Of a stretch of DNA of 64,000 nt, positions 40,925 through 49,465 are shown piece after piece (the first letter of the stretch is position 1; each line of letters starts with the position of its first letter). The translations under genes were made by a program, and so were the position numbers. Source of the DNA: CAVXWV01 sp963695415 (GTDB lineage: Bacteria > Chloroflexota > Anaerolineae > Anaerolineales > UBA4823); assembly GCA_963695415.1 (NCBI GenBank), contig CAVOGL010000020.1:173444-237443 (forward strand). Reading direction: 5' to 3'. The notes below the pieces were generated by a model, which saw only the letters and a list, made by a program, of their open reading frames with translations, did no database searches and had not been told where the DNA came from.

Positions 40925-41255
40925 GTAAAGAAAGCTGTGGTGATGAGGAAGATAGAGGTTGCAATCTGCAATCCTGGATCCACAAGTCCTGTTCCTGGCT
41001 TTTGAATGCCAGCTTCATGTTCCCGCAAACAACGATCGCCGCAGGTGCGTTGTAACGGGCAAAGATGCATTTGCTTCTCACCAGGGCAAGCTTATTTTCA
41101 TCGGTGACGACGATCAGCTCCCAGGGCTGGCAGTTTGCAGCGGTGGGTGCTGCCATCGCCGCTTCCAATAATGTGATGATCTTATTCTGCTCAACCGGTT
41201 CCTGTGTGTATTGGCGGATGCTTCTTCGCTTGAGGATCGTTTCGATTGCTCCCAT
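40908..41255 (-). pseudogene. Nitroreductase-family fragment
   Basis: The N-terminal half of an FMN-dependent nitroreductase: ETILKRRSIRQYTQEPV, then LLEAAMAAPTAANCQPWELI (FMN-binding segment), and AAIVVCGNMK. After WIQDC the family would continue with SAATQNILLA, but the sequence runs into a short unrelated end (115 residues against about 170-190). Its 3' end overlaps the end of the GH3 gene by 17 bases. It is therefore a truncated remnant and is unlikely to be active. Confidence 0.65.
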
Positions 41256-41341
41256 GGAGGTAATTTCTCTTTCTTAGTATTTTCTTCAATGGACAATGTT
41301 TTCACACTGGCGGTCTTGGCGAGTCTCCTTTAAAGTCGGGC

Positions 41342-41728
41342 TTACATCAGGTACCTGAAATTCTCGGCAAACAGCTTACGTTTCTGCATATTTTCTACCA
41401 AATCGATTACCACCTCATAACCATACATTGTTTTAAGTGGAAAGGAATTATCATCTGGCAAGTCCACATCCCACCCGTTGATGCGCCCTTTTTGTTTCCC
41501 ATAATATCCCCCTCCTGGTGACTCCCCGTTAAATCCAGCGATCAACTCCCGGATACCCTCAACAACAGCAGGAGTTGCCAGCTCCCAGCCTGGTAGCCAT
41601 ATCGTAATAACGTTCACAAGTTCCCAGGCTTGTTGATAGCAGGACCGGGCTTCATCGATCTGACCGCGAAACTCAGCACTGGTCCCTTCCATGCAAAGCT
41701 GGATCACCGGATTATTCACATCTATCAT
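41342..41728 (-). CDS. Hypothetical protein with a TPR-like N-terminus, possibly chimeric
   Basis: A 128-residue frame from ATG 41728 (MIDVNNPVIQLCMEGTSAEF). The first 35 residues (RGQIDEARSCYQQAWE) look like the opening helices of small TPR-like proteins. The remainder (VEGIRELIAGFNGESPGGGYY ... YEVVIDLVENMQKRK) does not fit that family. In the middle, another frame reads CERYYDMATRLGAGNS, which resembles the normal end of such TPR proteins, so a deletion plus a frame change is plausible. The function is unknown. Confidence 0.35.
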   Translation of the reverse strand: MIDVNNPVIQLCMEGTSAEFRGQIDEARSCYQQAWELVNVITIWLPGWELATPAVVEGIRELIAGFNGESPGGGYYGKQKGRINGWDVDLPDDNSFPLKTMYGYEVVIDLVENMQKRKLFAENFRYLM

Positions 41729-41813
41729 GAGTTTCACTCCCGATTGATTCAAGAGATTATAGTGCAGAGAATTAAAATTCATGCATGATTCAACTGACTT
41801 GCTTGGAATTATA

Positions 41814-42761
41814 TTACGTCATCGCCTGGCGGAATTTGTCAAGTACGAAGCTTGCTGCAATTCTGGAAACACTTGCCCTGGGTTTGATGACATCGAAGGC
41901 GTGGTAACAACCTGGGAAAACCTTTATATCCGCTCGAACACCAGCCTGTTGCAGGTTATCAAAATAAGCAATCGTTTCATCCCGGAAAAGCTCCAGCTCC
42001 CCGACAAAAGAGACTGCCGGGGGAAGACCGGAAAAATTCGTCTCTCTGGCAGGAGAAGCATATGGCGGGATGTCATCTCTTCCGTACAGGTCACCCAGAT
42101 ACATTTGCCATGCGATCCCGTTGGAAATCTTATCCCAAACAAAGGCGTTTTCAAACCCAGCCGATTCCGTTTTCATACGGTCATCCAACATGGGATATAG
42201 CGGGACCTGGAATGATATTGCCACTTCCTTGCGGTCTCGCGCAAGAAGACATAGTCCAACAGCCAGGCCTCCCCCGCCGCTCTCCCCTCCGACAACCAGA
42301 CGATTGTCGTCTATGCCCAGTTCCTTTGCATTTTCCTTCATCCATAACAGGGCGTCATAAGCATCTTCCAAAGCCGCTGGATAAGGCGCTTCTACCGAAA
42401 GACGGTATTCTGGAGCGACGATCACGCAGCCAGTTGCTTCCATCAATAATCTTGGCATATTCATTAATGCCATCTCAGCGGCACCAATTGCATAACCACC
42501 GCCATGCAGCCAGAGCAAACCGGGTGCTTTCTTGACTGGCACCAGGGGTTTGATGACACACAAACGGAGGTATGATCCAACATTACTGCGTGGTATGAGG
42601 ACATATTCGCGCTGAGCCCCCATAGCGGGGATGAATTTCATCAGCCTGGATAAACTCGCCCTCCGGCGGAATCCGTTTATGGAGTGCATCCTGTAAATGA
42701 AATCCGATAACTTGCCGATGGGCAGGAGTTCGGGATCCACCATATCGCTGGTAATTTTCAT
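41814..42761 (-). CDS. Alpha/beta-hydrolase, hormone-sensitive-lipase family esterase
   Basis: About 315 residues. The oxyanion motif HGGGYAIG near residue 85, the nucleophile elbow GGESGGGG near 160, the Asp in ELELFRDE and the His in GCYHAFDV form the complete catalytic set of the HSL branch, which hydrolyses short acyl or aryl esters. ATG 42761 (MKITSDMVDPELLPIG) fits family starts; TTG 42809 or ATG 42779 are alternatives. The gene is just downstream of a lipoprotein gene and may be co-transcribed with it. Confidence 0.85.
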   Translation of the reverse strand: MKITSDMVDPELLPIGKLSDFIYRMHSINGFRRRASLSRLMKFIPAMGAQREYVLIPRSNVGSYLRLCVIKPLVPVKKAPGLLWLHGGGYAIGAAEMALMNMPRLLMEATGCVIVAPEYRLSVEAPYPAALEDAYDALLWMKENAKELGIDDNRLVVGGESGGGGLAVGLCLLARDRKEVAISFQVPLYPMLDDRMKTESAGFENAFVWDKISNGIAWQMYLGDLYGRDDIPPYASPARETNFSGLPPAVSFVGELELFRDETIAYFDNLQQAGVRADIKVFPGCYHAFDVIKPRASVSRIAASFVLDKFRQAMT

Positions 42762-42805
42762 AGTTATCCAGTCTCTCATCCGGAATTGGAGGCTGAAACA
42801 GCCAG

Positions 42806-43363
42806 TCAATCCTTCAATTGAAAACTGTTCCGGATCGTGGAAAAGATTTCCTCGCCAGAGTCAAAGGCGTTAGGAGATGCATGGAAGGAGAGTACATAAA
42901 TCATATTGTCCTTTTGGAACCAGATGTCGCGAAATTTCCACCACGGCTCACCCCAGGGTCGCCGGTATATTTTTTCAAGAACCTGGTAATCATCCTGCTG
43001 ATAGGAGCGGCTGGATTCCTGCTCGATTTCCGGGATTGCGGATTCGTAAGCCTGTTCAAACCGGGTTTCCAGGTTTTCCCCTGCAGCCAGGGGTGAGGAC
43101 GCTACAGCAAAAAACATAGCACCCTTACCCTGTTCAGCAGGATATTGGATCATCACCTGCTCTTGCAAACCGAGCCCATAGTAATTTTCATCCGGTTGAA
43201 AGGGACGGTCCCACACCTCTTCCATCGTCTCCCAGCCAGCCGGGATCGTAAAGGCAAATTCATCATGTTCAAATGGGCGCTCCTCAGCCGAAATGCTTCG
43301 ACATGCCTGAAGCACTATCAACAAGATCCCCAGCAATAAAATTCGCAGGCTTATCCTTATCAT
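42806..43363 (-). CDS. Lipoprotein with a PsbP-like domain
   Basis: A 185-residue lipoprotein. The signal region ISLRILLLGILLIVLQAC ends in a lipobox with Cys (QAC), so the mature protein is membrane-anchored. The rest (FAFTIPAGWETMEEVWDRPF ... IYVLSFHASPNAFDSGEEIF then STIRNSFQ) has the pattern of PsbP-like or similar small domains found in many bacterial lipoproteins (FxVxxPxGW opening and FxxIxxSF ending). The function is unknown. It lies between a DinB gene and the esterase, on the same strand. Confidence 0.7.
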   Translation of the reverse strand: MIRISLRILLLGILLIVLQACRSISAEERPFEHDEFAFTIPAGWETMEEVWDRPFQPDENYYGLGLQEQVMIQYPAEQGKGAMFFAVASSPLAAGENLETRFEQAYESAIPEIEQESSRSYQQDDYQVLEKIYRRPWGEPWWKFRDIWFQKDNMIYVLSFHASPNAFDSGEEIFSTIRNSFQLKD

Positions 43364-43384
43364 ATCAATTCTCCCCAAATCAAT

Positions 43385-43867
43385 CTAAGTCTCGTCAAAA
43401 TAAGTCCAGCCGTCCAAATCCGGGGGCTCGATCCCCAGCTGGGTCAGCATCACCATGACCTGGGCACGATGTTCCGTGGAATGGTTGATTGCCTGGGTGA
43501 ATATAACCGCTTTCGGCACATCGACTGGCGTGCCATCCCAATCCACCTTCACCGTATCTCCCGGCTGCACCCTGGACACCCACTCGATCAAACCCGAACC
43601 CGATTTCCGCACCGTGTCGATCATTTCATCCAGCGTCATGGGAGCGTCGCTGTCCGGCAGATCGTAACGTTTTCCGGTGGTGATTCTGGAATGGTAGGAT
43701 CGTTCAGCTCTGACGATATGCAGCAAGGTGTCGTGGATCGATCCATAGGTACCGGCAAGCGTAGCTTCCAGCTGCTCTGGCGTTAATTGTTTACACTTTT
43801 CAATAAGACGAATATTCGCCCACAGGTTATGGCGAAATAAGGTTGATAGTGTATCTGTCGTTTGCAT
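43385..43867 (-). CDS. DinB-family protein (copy 3 of 3)
   Basis: A 160-residue DinB protein with the best match to the classical family: TLFRHNLWANIRLIEKC, then GSIHDTLLHIVRAERSYHSR (first metal His in LLHIV) and FTQAINHSTEHRAQVMVML with the last two His. It could bind zinc or nickel and act as a thiol transferase. It lies 21 bases upstream of the lipoprotein gene, so it may be the first gene of a DinB-lipoprotein-esterase run. The frame is intact. Confidence 0.88.
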   Translation of the reverse strand: MQTTDTLSTLFRHNLWANIRLIEKCKQLTPEQLEATLAGTYGSIHDTLLHIVRAERSYHSRITTGKRYDLPDSDAPMTLDEMIDTVRKSGSGLIEWVSRVQPGDTVKVDWDGTPVDVPKAVIFTQAINHSTEHRAQVMVMLTQLGIEPPDLDGWTYFDET

Positions 43868-43932
43868 GATTCTCCTTTGAAGAAAATAATCCAGCCGTTC
43901 GATCCCGATCTAAAGTGATATGAAGCCCTATA

Positions 43933-44379
43933 TTAGCTTTCAGACCGTCGCGCAGTACGAAAATCACGCCATGCCCCGGTGCTCCATAAAGCCCACACTA
44001 CCAATAAGGGCTGAAAAAACAACCGAATAAGGCGGGTCAGATCAGTGTTCAAACCAAAAGCATCCATGCCGTTCAAGTATTGGGAGAGATTTCCAGGGAA
44101 GATTACTACGAAGAAAGCCGCCGTCACCCATCCGATGAAAATCCTGTAACGGGGGACGAAAACCAATGCTGTCCCAAGGACGATCTCAACAATTCCGGAA
44201 AGCACAACGACAAGATCTCCATCCAGGGGAACCCAGCCAGGCACTTGTGCCAGGAATTCAACCCGCGAGAAGGTCAAATGACCGATACCAGCAAATATTA
44301 GGATTACACCCAGTAAAAGCCTGAAAATGACGCGAACAAGACTGGTCGGTTGAGATGCAGGTCTGAGGAGATAGTTCAT
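43933..44379 (-). CDS. DoxX-like membrane protein
   Basis: A 148-residue protein with four membrane helices and the DoxX-like opening VIFRLLLGVILIFAGIGHLT (the helix-GxxH of the family). The start ATG 44379 has GGAGG 10 bases upstream; the open frame up to 44454 is not coding. DoxX-like proteins join redox complexes or have unknown roles. It lies downstream of the LysE-type exporter on the same strand. Confidence 0.82.
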   Translation of the reverse strand: MNYLLRPASQPTSLVRVIFRLLLGVILIFAGIGHLTFSRVEFLAQVPGWVPLDGDLVVVLSGIVEIVLGTALVFVPRYRIFIGWVTAAFFVVIFPGNLSQYLNGMDAFGLNTDLTRLIRLFFQPLLVVWALWSTGAWRDFRTARRSES

Positions 44380-44450
44380 AAGTGCGTATCCTCCTGCAGC
44401 CTTCTTCTCAGCGCTGTGTCCTCGATCAACGGGAAAGCACTCTATCAGTC

Positions 44451-45107
44451 TCATGTGGACACAGGTTTCAGGCTGAATTTATTGATCTTCCAAATGCGCA
44501 GGAACCCGTAGGAAATAATGACGACCCCAATGACCAGGTTGGCATAAACAGCAGCCATGAATGGGATCGATTTCTGCAGTAAATTGACCAGAATGACCAC
44601 TATTCCGAGAAAAACCAGGGTCGAGAAACCGGAACCCACCCCAAACAGCACCGTCTGCCTGCGGGACAGGTCCAGCTCGATCGACTTTGAGGCGAAGACA
44701 CCCATCCAGAAGATGATCGTTACCGGACTGCTGATCGTCAGAAAAAAAACGCTAAGAAAAGTCTTGACTATGCCCGGATCCTGGATGCTTGCACTGACCT
44801 GGAGCCTGTCGAAGGCTCCTTTAAGCATAAAAATACCAAAACCGATCAAAACGACCGCGCTGATGTTCCCGAAGACCTTTTTCCAACGGTCATTGTTCAA
44901 TATTCTCCCGACCCCGAGGACAGCCAGGCTGATATAGATGTAATCGACCAATGTCACGGCGATCACAGCGGCAAATGCAGCGCTTAAATCCTGCTGGATC
45001 GCCACATTGACCAGGTAAAAGAAGACGGGACCGATGGCAACCTGCAGGAGCATCCCGGTGAGAAAGCCTTTGTAGAGGACGGTAAAGTTAGGCAACTGGT
45101 TTTTCAA
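44451..45107 (-). CDS. LysE-family amino acid exporter
   Basis: A 218-residue, six-helix transporter of the LysE/RhtB family. The N-terminal signature GMLLQVAIGPVFFYLVNVA (family GxxxxxxPGP variant, here AIGPV) and the central FLTISSPVTIIFWMGVF are clear. It would export an amino acid or similar small metabolite. It overlaps the upstream membrane protein gene by 4 bases (ATGA), which shows translational coupling. Confidence 0.85.
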   Translation of the reverse strand: MKNQLPNFTVLYKGFLTGMLLQVAIGPVFFYLVNVAIQQDLSAAFAAVIAVTLVDYIYISLAVLGVGRILNNDRWKKVFGNISAVVLIGFGIFMLKGAFDRLQVSASIQDPGIVKTFLSVFFLTISSPVTIIFWMGVFASKSIELDLSRRQTVLFGVGSGFSTLVFLGIVVILVNLLQKSIPFMAAVYANLVIGVVIISYGFLRIWKINKFSLKPVST

Positions 45108-45430
45108 TGCCAGTGAATTTTAACCCGCCAAAAACTGGAGACTGCCAGGTACGTCCACACTACCATCCCGGCAAATGCCAGCAAGCGAACGATCGGTGCC
45201 CAGGAGGACTCCCAAATCCAAAGACCGACCGTGATGGGAAGGAAAAGCAACCAGACAACCACCTCAGCCAATGTTGGCAATGCCCTGACCCAATTCCAAA
45301 GCATTTCAAGCCACTCGCGATTGACAATGAGGGCAACGAAGAATCCGATCCACAGGATGGCAAAGATCACGATTGCGTAGGTGCTGAGAACTCGTGAAAC
45401 AGTCAAATTCCGGAATGATGAGCCGTTCAT
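45104..45430 (-). CDS. Small membrane protein coupled to the LysE exporter
   Basis: A 108-residue protein with three membrane segments. The start ATG 45430 is supported by AAGGAG 7 bases upstream. Segments are at TYAIVIFAILWIGFFVALIV, LAEVVVWLLFLPITVGLWIW and IVRLLAFAGMVVWTYLAVSS. The function is unknown. Its stop overlaps the LysE start, so the two are likely made together. Confidence 0.65.
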   Translation of the reverse strand: MNGSSFRNLTVSRVLSTYAIVIFAILWIGFFVALIVNREWLEMLWNWVRALPTLAEVVVWLLFLPITVGLWIWESSWAPIVRLLAFAGMVVWTYLAVSSFWRVKIHWH

Positions 45431-45555
45431 GGTTACACTCCTTTCAAACGGATGAATATTGATGATGACAATTCCACTTAACCAACCAATACATGAAATG
45501 ATAACCTCAATCACAGATGAAACGATCGATCCACGCTTCAACATCCATTGTCCCA

Positions 45556-45867
45556 TCACAGACAAGCACTGATCTCATCATCTGTAGGTGGTTCCATGCT
45601 GCGCACCACTTCCAAGAAATCGGCAGCCGATACCTGATGACGCTGAGGATGACCCTGGTTGGCTACACGACGTCGATCAGCTTCATCGACAGGAATTTCA
45701 AAATAGATCACATATTCAGTAACATCGCTGTCTTCAGAATCGATAAGTGATTTTACAATTCCATCAACATCAACATGAGTCCATCCACGCTGCATTGCAA
45801 GCGTGCGCGCAAGAGTTGATTTACCTGAAAACGGTATTCCGCAAAGGATATAAACTGCCGGTGTCAT
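45556..45867 (-). CDS. P-loop kinase-like protein with an internal deletion
   Basis: A 103-residue frame with an intact start MTPAVYILCGIPFSGKSTLA (Walker A GIPFSGKST) and an intact end RHQVSAADFLEVVRSMEPPT. Predicted kinases of this AAA_33 type are usually about 160-170 residues. The part that normally carries the central helices and the Walker B region is missing between VDGIVKSLIDSEDSD and VTEYVIYFEIPVDE. The frame is kept, so the deletion is in frame. The protein is probably inactive as a kinase. Confidence 0.65.
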   Translation of the reverse strand: MTPAVYILCGIPFSGKSTLARTLAMQRGWTHVDVDGIVKSLIDSEDSDVTEYVIYFEIPVDEADRRRVANQGHPQRHQVSAADFLEVVRSMEPPTDDEISACL

Positions 45868-45897
45868 GGTCTCGATTATAAAAAGATTACCAAATAT

Positions 45898-46839
45898 TTA
45901 TGGGATCCATTCCTTGACCCACACTTCGTATAACTCATGTTGTTCGCCCATAACAGATCGATATAGCGCATTGGCTGCAGCACTAAAACCACTAACGAAT
46001 GCCCGGGTTGCGCCTATTCGCTGAAGCCGGCGCAATCCGTCCGTCAATACCGCCTTACCTAACCCTTTCCGCTGGTGGGCTGGCACTGTCGCAACTGGCT
46101 CGATGTATGCACTACGGGTTACGTCATCGAACCAGATTGTACAGAAAGAGGCGATCGACCCATCCGGCGAGATCACCACCAGGTCAAGATCTCTGCGGTA
46201 TAGCGGAGCCGTCTGTATGTTACGGTACCAGGTAGGATCATCCCGGTTTTCCACTGCGACCTTGATATCCCCCTCGTGAAAACCCAACCCAGAAGCGTAA
46301 CATCGCTCAAGAAGCTCAAGACCATCTCCTAAAGGACGAATGTTATATCCTGAGGGAATTTGCACTTCGGGAACAGGAACATCCAGGTCACGTCGCCACT
46401 GATATTCAGGCCAATCGTCCTTCTGGTAGCCATGGTTCAGCAGCAGTTCCTGGCGTAAATCGTCCGCATCTGGTGCCCACACAAACAATTTCCGGGAACC
46501 ATCTGGCTTGATGGCAGGAAGATGTTCTTCAGCCACGTTCAACATTTCCTCTTCGAGCTCGATGGTCTGCCATCCAGGATGCACGCAGAGATGGGCCTCG
46601 CCCCGTCCACCATCGGGCATCAAGAACGCTATCAACTCCCCCTGCGCCTCCCACAGGTAGGCTACCTCTTCAAGGCTGACCCCGGCGCAGTTCAGGCAGC
46701 TATGCCAGCGGGCATAATCGAGCCGGGCAACATGCCAGCAGCGCTCAAGACGCTGATTGAGCAGGAAAACCTGGCGCAGGAATTCGCGCATGCGCCAGAA
46801 ATCTTCTTCTGTTTGGTATGGATGGAATGAGATTTTCAT
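45898..46839 (-). CDS. GNAT-family N-acetyltransferase
   Basis: A 313-residue protein from ATG 46839 (MKISFHPYQTEEDFWRMREF). The second half contains the acetyl-CoA site: IEPVATVPAHQRKGLGKAVL, with RKGLGK as the pyrophosphate-binding loop, then LRRLQRIGATRAFVSGFSAA. The first half (about 150 residues) is a degenerate GNAT-like domain. The tandem GNAT layout is common in antibiotic or small-molecule acetyltransferases, but the substrate cannot be read. The longer frame to 46911 overlaps A+T-rich non-coding sequence. Confidence 0.85.
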   Translation of the reverse strand: MKISFHPYQTEEDFWRMREFLRQVFLLNQRLERCWHVARLDYARWHSCLNCAGVSLEEVAYLWEAQGELIAFLMPDGGRGEAHLCVHPGWQTIELEEEMLNVAEEHLPAIKPDGSRKLFVWAPDADDLRQELLLNHGYQKDDWPEYQWRRDLDVPVPEVQIPSGYNIRPLGDGLELLERCYASGLGFHEGDIKVAVENRDDPTWYRNIQTAPLYRRDLDLVVISPDGSIASFCTIWFDDVTRSAYIEPVATVPAHQRKGLGKAVLTDGLRRLQRIGATRAFVSGFSAAANALYRSVMGEQHELYEVWVKEWIP

Positions 46840-46984
46840 TCTGTTTTCCTTATTCTTTTGCTGATTATCCCTATTTTTGGTCCATATGCGAGAAGGTAAA
46901 ATCCTGCCCAAATTCAGGCAACTTGTTTTTCTCTTCTGGTCCCTTTATCTGGACGCCTGTTATGTAAGTAAATTCGATAATATC

Positions 46985-47206
46985 TTAATTATAAACATGA
47001 TCAATACACAACCTGAAACGATTGATAGGTTCGATTTTAGTTTGTGTATTGGACGGTATGTCTTCCGACAAGAATTTATTACATAAGTCGTTAATGGCTG
47101 GAAAACATTCTGGGTTGCCATGTTTAACTCTAATTTCTTGACCTGCTACATATACCCGGCTTACCAACCTTTTGACTTGAAGATCAAAAGGCACCTCACT
47201 TTCCAT
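46985..47206 (-). CDS. Small hypothetical protein
   Basis: A 73-residue frame with AGGAG 7 bases before ATG. The first 50 residues (VKRLVSRVYVAGQEIRVKHG then NPECFPAINDLCNKFLSED) have ordinary coding composition, while the last 20 residues look different. I do not recognise a family. It may be the intact small protein or the start of a longer gene that has been cut. Confidence 0.4.
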   Translation of the reverse strand: MESEVPFDLQVKRLVSRVYVAGQEIRVKHGNPECFPAINDLCNKFLSEDIPSNTQTKIEPINRFRLCIDHVYN

Positions 47207-47612
47207 CCTGGTCTCCTATGCTGCAATAACCGGTTGATCTTAGGTCCTTTTTGGCTACCGTGGCTGACGCCTGTTCCTCTTTTATACCTAGGCTACAAAA
47301 CAAGGGCATAACCTGCCTGGCGTTCGTAATGCAACATGTTCTTAACAGTGCTCCCTGGTAGGTCTGGGGGACGGTCCCTGTTGGCACTCTCAGTGCTGAT
47401 TCCTCGGGGTCCTGCTTCCCAGACCAGGTCTCGCCGATGGGGTAGCCAGTTGGTGAATTGGGCCTTCATCTCTGTTCTACCCCATTTGGCTTTCCCTGTA
47501 TAGAGTAAACAGTAACTGGATTCCTCATTTCTTTCGGAGTGACAACCGAAGAAATGGTTAATATCTGTTCAAATACATTTACCCTGCTGCTCAGACTCTC
47601 TGAGATTTGCCT

Positions 47613-47861
47613 TCATTCCCACCATTTAGAAGTAAAGGTGAGCGCGGGAGTTTTGTTTTTTTCTGATTTTACCCAACCTGTCGTCATTTCCAGGATTTGT
47701 TCAATCTCTAAATCGGTTGTGTCGAACACGCTCACATGCCATCTCGGATCGCCTTGTTTCCAGTGGATCCAACAATCATAGGAATGCTCGGGTGGGCCAT
47801 TTCCAAGAATGACGTGTTGTTCCCATTGCGGATCCCACGCATGTATTCGATGCCAGGAGGC
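47613..47861 (-). pseudogene. Coding remnant of a Trp-rich protein
   Basis: A minus-strand frame without a start codon, opened by TAG at 47862-47864 and closed by TGA at 47613-47615. It reads AWDPQWEQHVILGNGPPEHS, YDCWIHWKQGDPRWHVSVFD, TTDLEIEQILEMTTGWVKS and ends FTSKWWE. This composition is clearly coding. About 82 codons survive; the N-terminal part is gone. The function is unknown. Confidence 0.45.
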
Positions 47862-48164
47862 CTAGTTGAGGACGTTCTGGGTCGGCGGTCAATGGGGATC
47901 AATTCCCCGTTTCCGCATGCGTTAAATCCTGACCGGGTCACTACAACCAACGAATTTGCCATTTTGATCAATTAAACAGATCACGAAAATTAATGTAAAA
48001 CGGATGTAATTATGTTAAAGTTAATTGAGTTCCGCTACATCCATCATCCCTCTGAGGTGAGAATGTTGGCAAAATAGAACGACGTGGATTTTCGTTTTTT
48101 GTTATTTGGGCAGCCTACTACTGAGCCTCAACTAAACCTCAAACAATAATTCAAGGAGTTTCCC

Positions 48165-49346
48165 ATGAAGGTTCTTCTTTTCGGAAGCACGGGCATCTCT
48201 GGTAAAAGCGCAGCAGTTCTCCTCTCTCGCGAGAAACAGGTCACCGAGATTGCACTTGGCAGCAGAACTCTTGTAAATGCTCAACGGGTCGCATCAGAGA
48301 TCGGTGAAAAAGCGCATGCAGTATGTGTTGACATCAAAGATCTGGTCCGGCTCTCGGCCATCGCGAGTGATTACGACATAATCGTTAACGCTGCTGGACC
48401 TACGTCCGAAATACAGATACCTGCTATCCAAGCTGCCATTGATGCAGGTGTTCACTACTGCGATCTGGGCGTTATCGGTCGTACTGCAGAAAAAGCACTC
48501 AAATTAACTGAGCAAGCCCAAGCAAGAGGAGTGACCGCCATCATCGGGACCGGCTGGTGTGCAATTCGGAGCTTGATGGCAGTCCACGCCGCACGCCAAC
48601 TGGATGAAATCGATGAGTTGTCCGCTTGTTTTCAATTTGACTATTCTCCAGGTGGTTTTTTTTCACCTGAAAAATTCCTCGCCAGGGTACGCAAACAAGG
48701 TCATATGGAAACCAGCGGTGTTGATATGATGGAATGCGCCCGAAGCCCAGTCAAAACATACCGCGCAGGGGGATGGATCTCTATCGAACCCATCGAATAT
48801 CCTATGGAAATCGTTCATCCGTCGGGACCCATTATCACAGCCTATCCTACAGATGCCCTGGAAGCTATAACCTTGCCACCTTACTTGCCAGGAGTCAAAA
48901 ACATTTCCATATTGATGAGCTTAGTCCCCCCTCGGCTGAACGAGCTTTACCTCCAACATGGCCAACGGATGGCGAATGATGAAACCGATCCGGCGAAGGC
49001 TATGGTAGCATTCTTTGAAGAAGCTTTGGCGGACAAGGAACGCTGTCTCTCATCCCCATCCGGGTATCCTGGTGGATGGTGGATGTGGGTTAATGTGACC
49101 GGGCAGAAGAACGGACGGCTAGCACGCTATCTGTGCTGGCCGGCTATGGTTCTTGACTGGACAAATGTTCCCCTCATAATCGTTGCTCTGCGTATTTTGA
49201 GAGGGGAAGTTTCCTTGCACGGAGTCATGCCGCCTGAGGCATGTTTTGAGCTTGGGTCTTTCTTGGAGGAAGCAGCTAAGTATGTAGTGGACGAACAACA
49301 TCGAGGGTTACCACTGTTGAACGAACGCTTCGATTGGTTGGAATAA
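48165..49346 (+). CDS. Saccharopine dehydrogenase-like NAD(P)-binding protein
   Basis: A 393-residue protein. The N-terminal Rossmann motif is MKVLLFGSTGISGKSAAVLL, and the block IVNAAGPTSEIQIPAIQAAI followed by VHYCDLGVIGRTAEK matches the saccharopine-dehydrogenase superfamily (trans-acting enoyl-reductase-like branch). The C-terminal domain is large and contains PPYLPGVKNISILMSLVPP. The reaction is uncertain; lysine breakdown is not supported by any neighbour. The frame is intact and the ribosome site AAGGAG precedes ATG. Confidence 0.85.
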   Translation: MKVLLFGSTGISGKSAAVLLSREKQVTEIALGSRTLVNAQRVASEIGEKAHAVCVDIKDLVRLSAIASDYDIIVNAAGPTSEIQIPAIQAAIDAGVHYCDLGVIGRTAEKALKLTEQAQARGVTAIIGTGWCAIRSLMAVHAARQLDEIDELSACFQFDYSPGGFFSPEKFLARVRKQGHMETSGVDMMECARSPVKTYRAGGWISIEPIEYPMEIVHPSGPIITAYPTDALEAITLPPYLPGVKNISILMSLVPPRLNELYLQHGQRMANDETDPAKAMVAFFEEALADKERCLSSPSGYPGGWWMWVNVTGQKNGRLARYLCWPAMVLDWTNVPLIIVALRILRGEVSLHGVMPPEACFELGSFLEEAAKYVVDEQHRGLPLLNERFDWLE

Positions 49347-49465
49347 ATAGTACTTGCCCTTTGAAGAACTTAGCGTTATGCCAGGGTCTATAAAATATTT
49401 GGCTGCACCGCATCCAGGTTAGAGTAAAATCGTTCCCACATCAATTCGTTTAAATGGAGCATGGC

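Larger units (their letters stand above)
46840..48164. other. Low-coding gap with remnants, about 1.3 kb
   Basis: This gap holds a small gene with a good ribosome site (46985-47206) and a Trp-rich coding remnant (47613-47861, separate entries). A third minus-strand frame, ending in STVKNMLHYERQAGYALVL near 47309, may be another remnant. No transposase motif, terminal repeat or RNA gene could be supported. Confidence 0.45.

Noticed and set aside
47196..47520. Transposase or IS remnant
   Set aside because: No DDE or HUH motif, no terminal repeats and no target duplication could be found.
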